Positions 25,754 through 35,221 of a stretch of 64,000 nt of DNA are shown here, piece by piece. This DNA comes from Sorangium cellulosum So0157-2. GTDB taxonomy: Bacteria; Myxococcota_A; Polyangia; Polyangiales; Polyangiaceae. Positions within the stretch are counted from its first letter, which is position 1. Every line of letters starts with the position of its first letter. The stretch covers positions 8,322,001 to 8,386,000 of the forward strand of contig NC_021658.1 of assembly GCF_000418325.1 (NCBI RefSeq). The letters run 5' to 3'. The notes beneath the pieces are model-generated. The model searched no databases, was not told the DNA's origin, and saw only the letters and a list, made by a program, of their open reading frames with translations. Position numbers and translations under genes: made by a program.

Positions 25754-27445
25754 ATGTCCACGATGCCCGTCCACAAGTACAAGCCGTTTCAGCCCATCCA
25801 CCTGCCCGATCGGCGCTGGCCCAGCCGCGTGATCGAGCGCGCGCCGCGCTGGTGCAGCGTGGACCTGCGCGACGGCAACCAGGCCCTCGTCGAGCCCATG
25901 GGCCCCGAGCGCAAGCTCCGCATGTGGCACGAGCTCCTGCGGATGGGGTTCAAGGAGATCGAGGTCGGCTTCCCCAGCGCGTCGCAGCCCGACTTCGACT
26001 TCGTGCGCCGGATCATCGACGAGCGGCTCATCCCGCACGACGTGACCATCCAGGTGCTGACGCAGGCGCGCGCCGAGCTGATCGAGCGAACCTTCGAGGC
26101 GATCCGCGGGGCCCGGCGCGCCGTCGTGCACCTCTACAACTCCACCTCCACGCTCCAGCGACGCGTGGTGTTCGGCCTGGACCGCGCGGGCATCGTCGAC
26201 ATCGCCGTGCGCGGGGCGAGGCTCGTGAAGGAGCTCGCGGCGCGCATGCCCGAGACCGAGGTCGCGCTCGAGTACTCGCCCGAGAGCTTCACGGGCACAG
26301 AGCTCGATTTCGCCAAGGAGATCTGCGAGGCCGTGATGGACGTGTGGCAGCCCAGCCCGTCACGGAAGATCATCCTGAACCTGCCGGCCACCGTGGAGAT
26401 GGCCACGCCGAACGTCTACGCCGATCAGATCGAGTGGATGCACCGGAACCTGAAGCAGCGCGACGCTATCGTGCTGAGCGTGCACCCGCACAACGACCGC
26501 GGGACCGCGGTGGCCGCGGCGGAGCTCGCCGTCATGGCGGGCGCCGACCGCGTCGAGGGCACGCTGTTCGGGAACGGCGAGCGCACCGGGAACGTCGATC
26601 TCGTCACGCTGGCGCTCAACCTGTTCTCCCAGGGGGTCGATCCGGAGCTCGATCTCCACGACGTCCAGGCGATCAAGGAGACGGCAGAGCACTGCAATCG
26701 GCTGCCGGTCCACCCGCGCCACCCGTACGTCGGAGAGCTCGTGTACACCGCCTTCTCGGGCTCGCACCAGGACGCGATCAAGAAGGGGTTCAAGGCGCTG
26801 CGCGAGCGCGAGGGCGCGGCGTGGGAGGTGCCGTATCTCCCGATCGATCCAGAGGACGTGGGGCGCAGCTACGAGGCGGTGATCCGCGTGAACAGCCAGT
26901 CGGGCAAGAGCGGCGTGGCCTACCTGCTCGAGCGCGAGTACGGCTATGCGGTGCCAAAGGATCTCGCGATCGAGCTGAGCCAGGCGGTGCAGCGCAGGGC
27001 GGAGCGGACCGAGGGCGAGGTGCAGAAGGCCGAGATCCTCGCGATCTTCGAGCGCGAGTACGTGAACCGCGGCGGGCCGCTCCGCGTCGTCGGGCACAGG
27101 GCGGGCGGCCAGGGCGCGGGCGAACGACACGAGTTCCAGGTGCAGATACGCGGGGTCCCCCACGCGCTCTGCGCCGCCGGCCAGAGCCCCGCCCACGCCT
27201 TCGCGAGCGCGCTCTCGCGCCACGCGGGGATCGCGATCGCGATAGAAGAGCACGCGGAGCACGCGATCGCGCGGGGCGCAGGCGCCGAGTCCGCGGCGTA
27301 CGTGGCCCTCTCGATCGGGCGCAAGCGCAGCCTCGGGGCGGGGACGCACCCGGACGCGGTGATGGCGTCGCTCGCGGCGGTCGCCTCCGCGTGGAACCGC
27401 GCGCGGCCGGCGGAGCCGGCGCGGATCGCGCTCTCGGCCGAGTGA
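25754..27445 (+). CDS. leuA: 2-isopropylmalate synthase (type 2 LeuA)
   Basis: A 563-residue enzyme that condenses acetyl-CoA with 2-oxoisovalerate in the first committed step of leucine synthesis. The TIM barrel (~30-320) has the HMGL-like signature RWCSVDLRDGNQALVEPM, the metal-ligand motif SVHPHNDRGTAVAAAELA and GTLFGNGERTGNVDLVTLALN. The C-terminal regulatory LeuA dimer domain (~430-560) is where leucine feedback acts in the family. The opening KYKPFQPIHLPDRRWPSR is typical of the type 2 enzymes of actinobacteria and some proteobacteria. ATG 25754 is the best start; the gene stands alone. Confidence 0.97.
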   Translation: MSTMPVHKYKPFQPIHLPDRRWPSRVIERAPRWCSVDLRDGNQALVEPMGPERKLRMWHELLRMGFKEIEVGFPSASQPDFDFVRRIIDERLIPHDVTIQVLTQARAELIERTFEAIRGARRAVVHLYNSTSTLQRRVVFGLDRAGIVDIAVRGARLVKELAARMPETEVALEYSPESFTGTELDFAKEICEAVMDVWQPSPSRKIILNLPATVEMATPNVYADQIEWMHRNLKQRDAIVLSVHPHNDRGTAVAAAELAVMAGADRVEGTLFGNGERTGNVDLVTLALNLFSQGVDPELDLHDVQAIKETAEHCNRLPVHPRHPYVGELVYTAFSGSHQDAIKKGFKALREREGAAWEVPYLPIDPEDVGRSYEAVIRVNSQSGKSGVAYLLEREYGYAVPKDLAIELSQAVQRRAERTEGEVQKAEILAIFEREYVNRGGPLRVVGHRAGGQGAGERHEFQVQIRGVPHALCAAGQSPAHAFASALSRHAGIAIAIEEHAEHAIARGAGAESAAYVALSIGRKRSLGAGTHPDAVMASLAAVASAWNRARPAEPARIALSAE

Positions 27446-27557
27446 GCGGCCGCGGTCCGCGCCCCTTCGCGAGGCGTAGCGCGCTGGGCCTCCGCGCTCC
27501 GCCGATCGAGCGGGCGAGGTCCCCTGCCGGACACGCGGCGAGCCGCCCGATCGCCGG

Positions 27558-28565
27558 TCACGGCGCCGGGCGGTCGTCGCCGTGGAGCAGCGCGGCGGCG
27601 TGACGCTCGATCTCCGCCGCCGTGAGCGCCCTCGCGTAGAGCGCCGCGTAATACAGGGCGCCCGAGAAGGTGCGCCCGCCGAGCTCGCGGTTGCCGAGGA
27701 CGAGGTGGCGTCCGTCGGGGAAATCGAGCGTCGTGCCCAGCGGGGGCACGCTCACGTGCATCCCGCAATAGCCGCCGACCGAATTGCGACGTCGGGCCGG
27801 TACCCCGTTGATGTAGAGCCGGACCCGATCCGCCGCGGGCTCCTGGACGGTCGAGTCGAACACGCCGTGCATCACCGCGCGCTCCGGGAGCTCTGCATCC
27901 CACGCGCCGCCGCAAAAGTCGCCGTTCCACCAGAGCACGATCTGGCCGGGCGTCTCCGAGCGGAGCGTGAAGCGGCCGCCCTCCGCATCCATGCCGATAT
28001 GCACGATGCGCGAGCCCCCCTCGACCACCTCCGCGATGCGGAGCACGGCCTCGATCGTGCCGGCGACGGTCCCTTGCAGCGCGCTCTGGATCTTGGTGCC
28101 GTCGATCAGGGCGGAGGCCCGGCCGTCGGCGCCGGCCGCCGTCCAGGAGAGCCCGCGGTGCGCCGCGCCGTCGGCGGCGAAGCTCATCTCCGGGCCGTAC
28201 GTCAGCGCGAGCGGCATCGGCGCCGCCGCCGCGTCCTCGACCTGCGCGGGCGCGCTCCCGGTCGCCGCCTCGTCGAGGAAATACCGCACGACGAGGCCGT
28301 CGTCGGTGAGGCAGGACGAATCGAGCGCGCAATCGAGCCCTCCGGCACCTCCGCCGCCCGAGCCGCCCTCCCCGCCGCCAGCGGCCGCGCCGGCGCCGGC
28401 GGTCCCCCCGCCCGCCGCGCCGCCCCCGCCGGAGAGAGCGTCGCCGCCCGCTGCGCTGCTACCGCCGCCGGCGCCCGAGGCCGAGCCGGGGAGCTCGCCG
28501 AGGCGCAGCTCGGGGGCGCACGCCACGACGAACGAGAGCAAGGCAATCCGAAGGCGCGCCCTCAT
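27558..28565 (-). CDS. LamG-domain lipoprotein with Gly-rich linker
   Basis: A 335-residue lipoprotein. Signal peptide with lipobox FVVAC (Cys ~16), then a Gly/Ala-rich low-complexity linker (~28-76). The rest is a concanavalin/LamG-type sandwich (~85-325): GLVVRYFLDEAATG, ALIDGTKIQSALQGTVAGTI, RIVHIGMDAEGGRFTLR, HGVFDSTVQEPADRVRLYING-like strands, and the ending GALYYAALYARALTAAEI that marks LamG_3 domains. It is probably displayed on the outer surface, where such domains bind carbohydrate. It diverges from the ATPase gene. Confidence 0.87.
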   Translation of the reverse strand: MRARLRIALLSFVVACAPELRLGELPGSASGAGGGSSAAGGDALSGGGGAAGGGTAGAGAAAGGGEGGSGGGGAGGLDCALDSSCLTDDGLVVRYFLDEAATGSAPAQVEDAAAAPMPLALTYGPEMSFAADGAAHRGLSWTAAGADGRASALIDGTKIQSALQGTVAGTIEAVLRIAEVVEGGSRIVHIGMDAEGGRFTLRSETPGQIVLWWNGDFCGGAWDAELPERAVMHGVFDSTVQEPAADRVRLYINGVPARRRNSVGGYCGMHVSVPPLGTTLDFPDGRHLVLGNRELGGRTFSGALYYAALYARALTAAEIERHAAALLHGDDRPAP

Positions 28566-28670
28566 GTGCGCCGCATCCTAACGCCACGCGCACACCAGGA
28601 GAAGGCGGCGCCCCGGGAACGGCCCCGACCTGGCTTGACCGCCGGCGCCCTCCGGCCGAAAGCTTCGCCC

Positions 28671-29775
28671 GTGACGCGCTCCTTCAACACGGCCGGCCCC
28701 AACGATCCCGCCGACCACTACACCCTGCCCGTGATGGCTCGCCTGCCGGACGTGCGGAGGCTGATCGCGAAGAAGCGCTATTTCATCCTGCACGCGCCGC
28801 GGCAGGTCGGCAAGACGACGACCCTGCTCAGCCTGGGGCGTGAGCTGACGGCCGAGGGCCGGTACGTGGCGGTCCTGCTCTCGATGGAGCAGGGCGCCCC
28901 CTTCCCCGACGATCTCGGCGCCGCGGAGCTGGCCATCCTCGAGTCGTGGCGCGGGTGGACGGCCGCATGGCTCCCGCCAGAGCTCCAGCCGCCGCCATGG
29001 CCGGACGACCCCCCCCGGCAGCCGCCTCAGCGCAGCGCTGCGCGCCTGGGCCGAGACGGCGCCCCGGCCGCTCGTCGTCTTCCTCGACGAGATCGACGCC
29101 CTCCAGGACAACGCGCTCATCTCGGCCCTGCGGCAGATCCGCGCCGGGTACCCCACGCGCCCGGGGCACTTCCCCTGGTCCCTGGCGCTCATCGGCCTGC
29201 GCGACGTGCGCGACGATAAGGTCGCATCCGGCAGCGCCGGGCGCCTGGGCACGGCGAGCCCGTTCAACATCAAGGCCGAGTCGCTCACGATGCGCAACTT
29301 CACGAGAGGCGAGGTGGCGGAGCTCTACGGCCAGCACACCAGCGAGACAGGCCAGGAGTTCCTCCCCGAGGCGGTGGACCGCGCCTTTTACCTCACGCAA
29401 GGTCAGCCCTGGCTCGTCAACGCGCTGGCCCAGCAGCTCACCGAGGCGCTGGTACAGGATCCGGCGCAGCCGATCACGGCCGATCACGTCGAGCAGGCCA
29501 AGGAGATCCTGATTCGACGGCAGGATACGCATCTCGACAGCCTCATGGACCGGCTGCAGGAGCCCCGGGTGCGCGCGATCGTCGAGCCGATGCTCGCCGG
29601 CGGCACGCCCGGCAACGTGCCGGAGGACGACCGCCGCTTCGTCGTGGATCTCGGCCTGTTGCGCCGCTCCGAGCTCGGGGGGCTCACCGTGGCAAACCCG
29701 ATCTACCGGGAGATCATCGTGCGTGCCCTCGCCGGCGGGACGCGCGACGCCTTGCCGCAGATCGTCCGAGCCTGA
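28671..29775 (+). pseudogene. P-loop ATPase gene with +1 frameshift at a C8 run
   Basis: From GTG 28671 the first frame carries HAPRQVGKTTTLLSLGREL (Walker A) and continues to about 29010. Beyond a run of eight C (29009-29016) the coding sense moves by one base: removing one C restores LRAWAETAPRPLVVFLDEID (Walker B) and the rest to TGA 29775, including NIKAESLTMRNFTRGEVAELY and LTQGQPWLVNALAQQLTEAL. Restored length is about 367 residues, matching AAA-like ATP-binding proteins of the STAND/MNS sort. It could be a true mutation, a phase-variable tract or a sequencing error. Confidence 0.8.
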
Positions 29776-29844
29776 GGCCCAGCGCACGCGCGCGCCGGCG
29801 CCTCGGGCCGCCGCGCCTCGCCGGCGGCGCGCCCGCGCGGACGC

Positions 29845-31689
29845 TCACGCCGACTCGGGCAAAGGCGCGAGCTCGGCGAGCAGCCGCTCCAGCATGGCCT
29901 GAGCCACCGGCTTCGTCAGGTGCGCGTCGAACCCCGCCGCGCGGGCGAGCTTCCGATCGTCGTCCTGGCCATAGCCGGTGAGCGCGACCAGGAGCGTCTT
30001 TCTCATGGCGCTCTCGGCGCGCAGGAGCCGCGCCACGCCATAGCCGTTCATCGCCCCAGGGAGGCCGATATCGCAGAGGATCACGTCCGGGGGCGCCATG
30101 CGCGCGGCGGCCACGCCGTCGTCGCCGCTGTGCGCCACGGAGACGGCGTGGCCGCGGCGCTCGAGCAGCATGCGCAGGCTGTCGGCCGCGTCGACGTTGT
30201 CCTCGATGATCAGGATGCGCCGCGCGCTCGCGCTCACCGCCGCGCGCCGCGCGTCCGCTGCGCGCCGCGCGTCCGCCGCGCGCGGGGCCGCCGCGCCCAG
30301 CGGCAGCGTGATCGTGATCGACGCGCCACGGCCGAGACCAGCGCTCGCGGCGCGCACGCTGCCGCCGTGCAGCTCGACCACCCCCTTGACCAGCGCGAGC
30401 CCGAGCCCGAGGCCCCCGCGGCTGCGGGCGAGGCTCTGGTCGGCCTGGGCGAACGGCTCGAAGATCCGCTCCAGGACGGCCGGATCCATGCCGATGCCGG
30501 TGTCCGCGACCTCGACGGAGACGACCTCGCGCGCGGGATGATGATGATGATGAGGCGCGATCGAGAGCCGGACGGAGCCGCCGTCGTCCGTGAACTTGTT
30601 CGCGTTCTGGAGCAGGTTGCCGATCGCCTGGGCGAGCCGGGTCGGGTCGGCCTGCAGCCATACCGGCGCGGGCGGCAGCGCGAGCTCGAAGCGCACGCCG
30701 CGCGCGTCGAGCTGCGATCGGTAATCGAGCGCCGTGGCGCGGGCGAGCTCGACAAGATCGACGCGCTCGATGGACAGCGTGATCTTGCCCCGAGAGATGC
30801 GCGAGATGTCGAGCAGATCGTCGACCATCCGGGACATGTGCCCGATCTGGCGATCCATGATGGTGCGCGCGCGCTCGACGATCGGCGTCGGCGGGCCCGC
30901 CGCCTTGATCAGCTCGACGGCGTTCAAGAGCGGCGCGAGCGGGTTGCGCAGCTCGTGGGCGAGCATCGCCAGGAAATCGTCCTTGCGCCGATCCGCCTCC
31001 CGGAGCGCCTCCTGGGTCTGCCGGAGCTCGGCCACGAGGGCCGTGAGCTCCCGCTCGCGCGCGCGCAGCGCCTCCTCGGACGCCCGGCGGTGCGCGATCT
31101 CCTGCTCGGCGACCTCGTGCCAGCGCACCCGCTCGACCGCGAGCGCGCATTGCTGGGCAATGGAGAGGATAAATGCGTAATCGTCGTCGTCGAACGCGCG
31201 CGCGGCGGGAAAGCAGAACCCGAGCGAGCCGACCGTCCTCGACTCGAGGACGAGCGGGAACGCGGCCACGGCGCCCCCATGCTCCACGCCGTGGACGCGG
31301 GCGAGGACCGGATAGCGCGCGTTCCGCTCCTCGCGCGTGGGCACGATGATGGGCGCGCCCGTGCGCGCCGCCTCGGCGACCGGCACGGGAGAATCGACCG
31401 GAACCTCGGCCCAGGCCTCCTCGGTGTCGACAGGGACCCCCTTGAAACCGAGGTTGCGGAGCGAGGCGCCGTCGGCGGACAGGATCGCGACGACGCCCAC
31501 CTCGGCGTCGAGCGCGGGCATGCCTTGATCGATGATGGTGCTCGCGATCTCGGTCAGGGTGCGGGCCCCCGCGAGCGCCGCGGTGATGCGCTGCAAGCGC
31601 AGGAGCCGCTCCACCACGCGATCGTGGCGGAGCGAGGCGGACTCGGAGACGGACCCTGCGGAGGTGGGCTGCCCATCGAAGGATTGCAT
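29845..31689 (-). CDS. GAF-domain hybrid histidine kinase
   Basis: A 614-residue soluble kinase. A GAF sensor domain (~35-195, EVGVVAILSADGASLRNLGF... GSLGFCFPAARAF), a short coiled coil, HisKA with AMLAHELRNPLAPLLNAVE (His ~246), HATPase_c with NLLQNANKFT, DTGIGMDP and GGLGLGLALVKG (~350-470), then a C-terminal receiver (~495-610) with ILIIEDNVDAADSL and the phospho-acceptor Asp in DVILCDIGLPG. A histidine-rich PHHHHHP lies in the ATPase domain. ATG 31689 is used; the upstream frame is not protein-like. No output partner is adjacent. Confidence 0.94.
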   Translation of the reverse strand: MQSFDGQPTSAGSVSESASLRHDRVVERLLRLQRITAALAGARTLTEIASTIIDQGMPALDAEVGVVAILSADGASLRNLGFKGVPVDTEEAWAEVPVDSPVPVAEAARTGAPIIVPTREERNARYPVLARVHGVEHGGAVAAFPLVLESRTVGSLGFCFPAARAFDDDDYAFILSIAQQCALAVERVRWHEVAEQEIAHRRASEEALRARERELTALVAELRQTQEALREADRRKDDFLAMLAHELRNPLAPLLNAVELIKAAGPPTPIVERARTIMDRQIGHMSRMVDDLLDISRISRGKITLSIERVDLVELARATALDYRSQLDARGVRFELALPPAPVWLQADPTRLAQAIGNLLQNANKFTDDGGSVRLSIAPHHHHHPAREVVSVEVADTGIGMDPAVLERIFEPFAQADQSLARSRGGLGLGLALVKGVVELHGGSVRAASAGLGRGASITITLPLGAAAPRAADARRAADARRAAVSASARRILIIEDNVDAADSLRMLLERRGHAVSVAHSGDDGVAAARMAPPDVILCDIGLPGAMNGYGVARLLRAESAMRKTLLVALTGYGQDDDRKLARAAGFDAHLTKPVAQAMLERLLAELAPLPESA

Positions 31690-31932
31690 GGAGGCTCCGG
31701 GCGCCGACGAGCGTAGCGCAGGCCGGACCGCAAGCACGCCGCTCCGGTCGGCGCCGCGCATGAAAAAGGATCTGCGGCGCCGCCCCCGGCGACGCAGGCG
31801 GCGCGGTCCGCCCGGCACGCCGGCGTCGCCAGGCAGCGCGCGATTCGGCGATGCGAAATCCGCGCGCGAGGATTTCTCCACCGCATCTCCACCGCACGAA
31901 CGCAAGGCGGACACCAGCGACGCGCGGGCTCG

Positions 31933-32865
31933 CTAGAGCGAGAGCAAATAGGACGCCACCACCGCCGCCCGCTCGCTGTGTCGCTCGTCGAGGAAGGCGC
32001 CGACCTCCTCGGCGATGCCGGCGCGCCGCCCGTGCTCGCCGAGCGCGCGGAGGCGGGCCTTCACCACCTCGCCCGCGAGAGCGTCGGTCACGCGCGCGTC
32101 GGTCACGCGCTGCTGGGCCTCCGCCACGCGGACCGATTCCATCCACGCGCGCAAAATCGCGCGCGCCACCTCCGGCCGCGCCACCGGGCCGCCTGACGCG
32201 TGCAGGGCGACCACGCGCTCGAAGGCGGGCTGGAGGAGGCGCCACCGCGCCGCGGCCGGCCCGCCGGGCGGGACCGGCGCGAGGGCCTGCGCCTCGAGCC
32301 ATGCGCGCAGGTCCGCGTGGCGGTCGATCCAGCCGAGGTTCCGGTCGAGCGCGCGCGCGGCCTCCGCGGCCACGGACGCCGCGTCGATGGGCGTCGCGAG
32401 CGCGGGGTGCGGCTCGTCGCCGCGCGTGTCGGGCGGGCCGATCTGCGCGGGCGTCGCGGACAGCAGCCGGAGCAGGAGCCTCACCCGCCGCGCCTCGTCC
32501 ACGCCGTCGAGGCGGAGCGCCACGCGCATCCGGCAGAGGGCCTCGGTGCTCAGGCGGACGCGCTCGCCGTCGAAGACGGGGGCGACGAGCGCGTCGAAGC
32601 GCCGGGACGCCTCGTCCGGCGGGAGCCACAGCCCGAGCTCCTCGAGCACGCGGCACCGCGACGGGTCGAAGCGCAGGATCGCGAGCTCGCCGTCGAGGTC
32701 GCGCGCGCGCGCGAGCGCGTCGGCGGCCGCGACCTTCCCGCCCGCGGGCTCGGCGTCGAGCCAGTCGCCGAAGATCCGGAAGCGGTCGCGCCGGGGCGGC
32801 GGGAGGTCGGCCGGCGCGGCCGATCGCCGCGGGACCTCGAGGTCGTGGAGCGCCCCGCGCGCCAC
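31933..32865 (-). CDS. Hypothetical helical protein, start uncertain
   Basis: About 310 residues from a GTG at 32865. Helical, Ala/Arg/Leu-rich, with no signal peptide or membrane helix. Distinct segments are LEELGLWLPPDEASRRFDALV, LDRNLGWIDRHADLRAWLEAQ and the ending AVVASYLLSL. I do not recognise a family. Codon use is like the neighbours and the minus-strand frame is continuous, so a gene is likely, but the N-terminus is a guess because the frame stays open upstream through a dispersed repeat. Confidence 0.55.
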   Translation of the reverse strand: MARGALHDLEVPRRSAAPADLPPPRRDRFRIFGDWLDAEPAGGKVAAADALARARDLDGELAILRFDPSRCRVLEELGLWLPPDEASRRFDALVAPVFDGERVRLSTEALCRMRVALRLDGVDEARRVRLLLRLLSATPAQIGPPDTRGDEPHPALATPIDAASVAAEAARALDRNLGWIDRHADLRAWLEAQALAPVPPGGPAAARWRLLQPAFERVVALHASGGPVARPEVARAILRAWMESVRVAEAQQRVTDARVTDALAGEVVKARLRALGEHGRRAGIAEEVGAFLDERHSERAAVVASYLLSL

Positions 32866-32909
32866 CTCGGCCAGGTCCCGCGCCGCCCCGGCGATCCCGC
32901 GCGCGGGGC

Positions 32910-32963
32910 GAGGCGTCTCACGCCGACCGTTGTACCAGCAGCGAGGCGGTCTTGAGCCCTGCG
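32910..32963. repeat. Dispersed repeat B, copy 1 (54 bp)
   Basis: This 54-base block contains CGACCGTTGTACCAGCAGCG and matches 35168-35221 at about 49 of 54 positions in the same orientation. Both copies lie outside recognised genes. Confidence 0.85.
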
Positions 32964-33077
32964 GCGCAACCCGGGTCGGGTCGCGCAGCGTCACGGCGGC
33001 GCGACGAGTCGCGGTCCGCCGCGGCCCGACCCAGGTCGTTCGCTGCGCCTCGAACCGACGGCCCGCGTGGACCCGAC

Positions 33078-33851
33078 CTACGAGGGCTGGCCGGTCGGCA
33101 TGATCGTGACCTGCTGCAGGTTGACGCGCTTCGGCAGGCTCACGGTGAACGCGATGGCCTCGGCCACGTCCTCGGAGGTGAGCCACTCCATCTGCGACTT
33201 CGACCCCTCGAGCCAATCGCGCGCGCCATGGAAGTCGACGTGGCTCTGCAGCTCCGTGCCGACGATGCCTGGCTCGATGGATGTCACGCGCACCCCCTTG
33301 GAACCCAGCTCTGCGCGGAGGTGGATCGACAGATGGGTCACGAACGCCTTCGTCCCGCTGTACACCGCGAAGGCCGGGAAGATGTTCTTGGCGGCGATCG
33401 ACGAGATGTTCACGAGATCCGCCGGCCCCTGGCCGGAGCCAGCCTGCACGAGCGCCGACGTGAACGCGCCGATGACGTTCATGAGGCCTGTGACGTTGAG
33501 ATCGATCTGCTGCTGCCACTGCTCGACGCGCCTGGCCTCGATCGGGTTCGGCAGCATGACGCCGGCGTTGTTCACGACGATGTCCACGCGCCCGTGCCTC
33601 TCGATGACCTCGGAGGCCACGCGCTCGACGGCGCTCCGATCGGTCACGTCGACCTGCCATGCGGCGGACTGACCACCGCCCTTCCGGATGGCGTCGCCGA
33701 GCGCATCGAGCCTCTCCTTCCGGCGGGCGAGCAACGCCACGCGCGCGCCGCGGGCGGCGAGCGCCTTCGCCGTCGCTTCCCCGATCCCGCTCGATGCGCC
33801 TGTGATGACGGCGACCCGTCCCGCGAGCGCGCCCTGGGCCTGCTGAACCAT
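33078..33851 (-). CDS. SDR-family oxidoreductase
   Basis: A 257-residue classical short-chain dehydrogenase. Cofactor motif TGASSGIG (~16-23), ALLARRK after strand 2, NNAG at ~89, catalytic Ser in NISSIAAKN, and YSGTK as the YxxxK pair (~158-162), then EPGIVGTEL. An Arg-rich turn after strand 2 suggests NADP(H). It resembles YdfG/serine-dehydrogenase-like clan members that act on small alcohols or ketones. The divergent AraC regulator 160 bases away probably controls it. Confidence 0.93.
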   Translation of the reverse strand: MVQQAQGALAGRVAVITGASSGIGEATAKALAARGARVALLARRKERLDALGDAIRKGGGQSAAWQVDVTDRSAVERVASEVIERHGRVDIVVNNAGVMLPNPIEARRVEQWQQQIDLNVTGLMNVIGAFTSALVQAGSGQGPADLVNISSIAAKNIFPAFAVYSGTKAFVTHLSIHLRAELGSKGVRVTSIEPGIVGTELQSHVDFHGARDWLEGSKSQMEWLTSEDVAEAIAFTVSLPKRVNLQQVTIMPTGQPS

Positions 33852-34015
33852 GTCTCACTCCTCTCGCTGGGGCCGCGCTCACCTGCGCGGCCCGTCGATG
33901 CGACAATAGATAGCCGTGACGGCCGGAAACGGAAGACACGGAACTATCAAAGGCATGCTCGATCCTATGAGCGAGGCGACGAAGCTCCTGGCGCCATCTC
34001 GGTCAGGTGGGTAGG
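33852..34015. promoter_or_regulatory. Divergent SDR/AraC promoter region
   Basis: The spacer includes a locally AT-rich patch (ACAATAGATAG at about 33904-33914, and AACTATCAAAGG at about 33942-33953) that contrasts with the surrounding GC content. It is a likely site for the minus-strand SDR promoter and for AraC binding. No exact -35/-10 pair is claimed. Confidence 0.35.
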
Positions 34016-34966
34016 ATGACGGGGATGTCGAGAGCCGCTCGATCGGGCAACTCGTTGGCTGCTGGAATCGCCGCGCTGGCCCGCCATGAGGGCTGCAACA
34101 GCACGCGCTATCCAGGCGTCGTCGTCTACCGCTTCACCGCCGCGGAGCCGCCCACGCCCACCCTCTACCCGTCCAGCTTGATCCTCGTGGGCGCGGGAGA
34201 GAAACAGGCAATTCTGGGCGACAAGACGTTCGCGTACAACGCCGGCCACTACCTCGTGGTCACCTCACCGCTGCCGATGCTCTGCAAGACCATCGCGTCG
34301 GCCGCCGAGCCCGTGCTCACCGTGGTTGTCGAGATCGAGCTCGCCCTCCTGCGCGAGCTGCTCCTCGAGGAGAACGCGCCGCCCGCGCCGCAGCCGGCGC
34401 GCCCCTCCCGCAGCGTGTTCCGCGCGCCGCTCCGGCGCGACCTCGAGGACGCTGGCGCCCGCTTGCTGGCTTGCCTGACCGATGAACGGCGCACGCGAGC
34501 GCTCGCGCGGCAGACCATCCGCGAGATGCTCTTTCTCGTGCTCGACGGGCCCTATGGCGATTCGCTCCGGGCGCTCGCGGAGGGCCCGGTGAGCCAGCTC
34601 GCCCACGTCCTCCGCCATATGAATGCGCGATTCGCGGAGCGAATGAGGATCGGCGACCTCGCGCAGCTGGCGCACATGAGCGTCCCGACGTTCCATCAAC
34701 GCTTCAAGGCGATGACCGGATCCTCGCCGCTGCAGTACATGAAGGCGCTCCGGTTGACGCGCGCACGCCAGATGCTCCATGCAGGGGGCATGGTGAAGAC
34801 GGTCGCGCACGACGTGGGTTACGAGAGCGAGTCACAGTTCAGCCGGGAGTACCGTCGGTTCTTCGGCTGGCCGCCGTCTGCGGACTCGCACGTCGCGCCG
34901 CGCGCGCGTCGCGCCCTGCGAGAGGCGGACGGGGCGGGAGGAAAGCTCGTCCTGGATCCGTCGTGA
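34016..34966 (+). CDS. AraC-family regulator with AraC_N domain
   Basis: A 316-residue regulator. The N-terminal ~170 residues match the AraC_N (YqhC-type) cupin: GVVVYRFTAAEPPTPTLYPSS, LILVGAGEKQAILGD and AGHYLVVTSPLPM. Then FRAPLRRDLEDAGARLLACL and ARQTIREMLFLVLDG. Two helix-turn-helices end it: IGDLAQLAHMSVPTFHQRFK and VAHDVGYESESQFSREYRRF. In E. coli the homologue YqhC activates aldehyde-reductase genes next to it; the divergent SDR here fits that pattern. GTG 34007 and ATG 34025 are alternative starts. Confidence 0.92.
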   Translation: MTGMSRAARSGNSLAAGIAALARHEGCNSTRYPGVVVYRFTAAEPPTPTLYPSSLILVGAGEKQAILGDKTFAYNAGHYLVVTSPLPMLCKTIASAAEPVLTVVVEIELALLRELLLEENAPPAPQPARPSRSVFRAPLRRDLEDAGARLLACLTDERRTRALARQTIREMLFLVLDGPYGDSLRALAEGPVSQLAHVLRHMNARFAERMRIGDLAQLAHMSVPTFHQRFKAMTGSSPLQYMKALRLTRARQMLHAGGMVKTVAHDVGYESESQFSREYRRFFGWPPSADSHVAPRARRALREADGAGGKLVLDPS

Positions 34967-35005
34967 GCTCTGCGCTGGTCCGGCGCCAGGACCGGAGCGG
35001 CGGGC

Positions 35006-35100
35006 GGGCGCCCTGCGTGGCACACCCGCGACCGTGGTGTCGCGACGCGCCGGCCGCCGCAGCGCGAAATCGCTGCTGCGCTCGCTGGTACGCGCGTTGC
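35006..35100. repeat. Dispersed repeat A, copy 1 (95 bp)
   Basis: This block contains CCCTGCGTGGCACACCCGCG and ends TACGCGCGTTGC; it matches 37218-37312 with only about four differences, in the same orientation. Both copies are intergenic and flank the erythromycin-esterase homologue. Confidence 0.92.
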
Positions 35101-35167
35101 GTCGAACATCGGCAGGACGGGCGGTCGAGCTCGCCGCGCACGAGCACAGCGAGAGGGCGAGGGCGGC

Positions 35168-35221
35168 GAGGCGTGTCACGACGACCGTTGTACCAGCAGC
35201 GAGGCGGTGCTGTGCCCTGCG
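35168..35221. repeat. Dispersed repeat B, copy 2 (54 bp)
   Basis: Second copy of the block at 32910-32963. Here it lies 67 bases after repeat A copy 1, so A and B may be parts of one larger element. No terminal inverted repeats or coding capacity are seen. Confidence 0.85.

Noticed and set aside
29714..32656. A 980-codon minus-strand frame overlapping the hybrid kinase
   Set aside because: Low-complexity Arg/Ala sequence; the kinase motifs are in another frame of the same strand.
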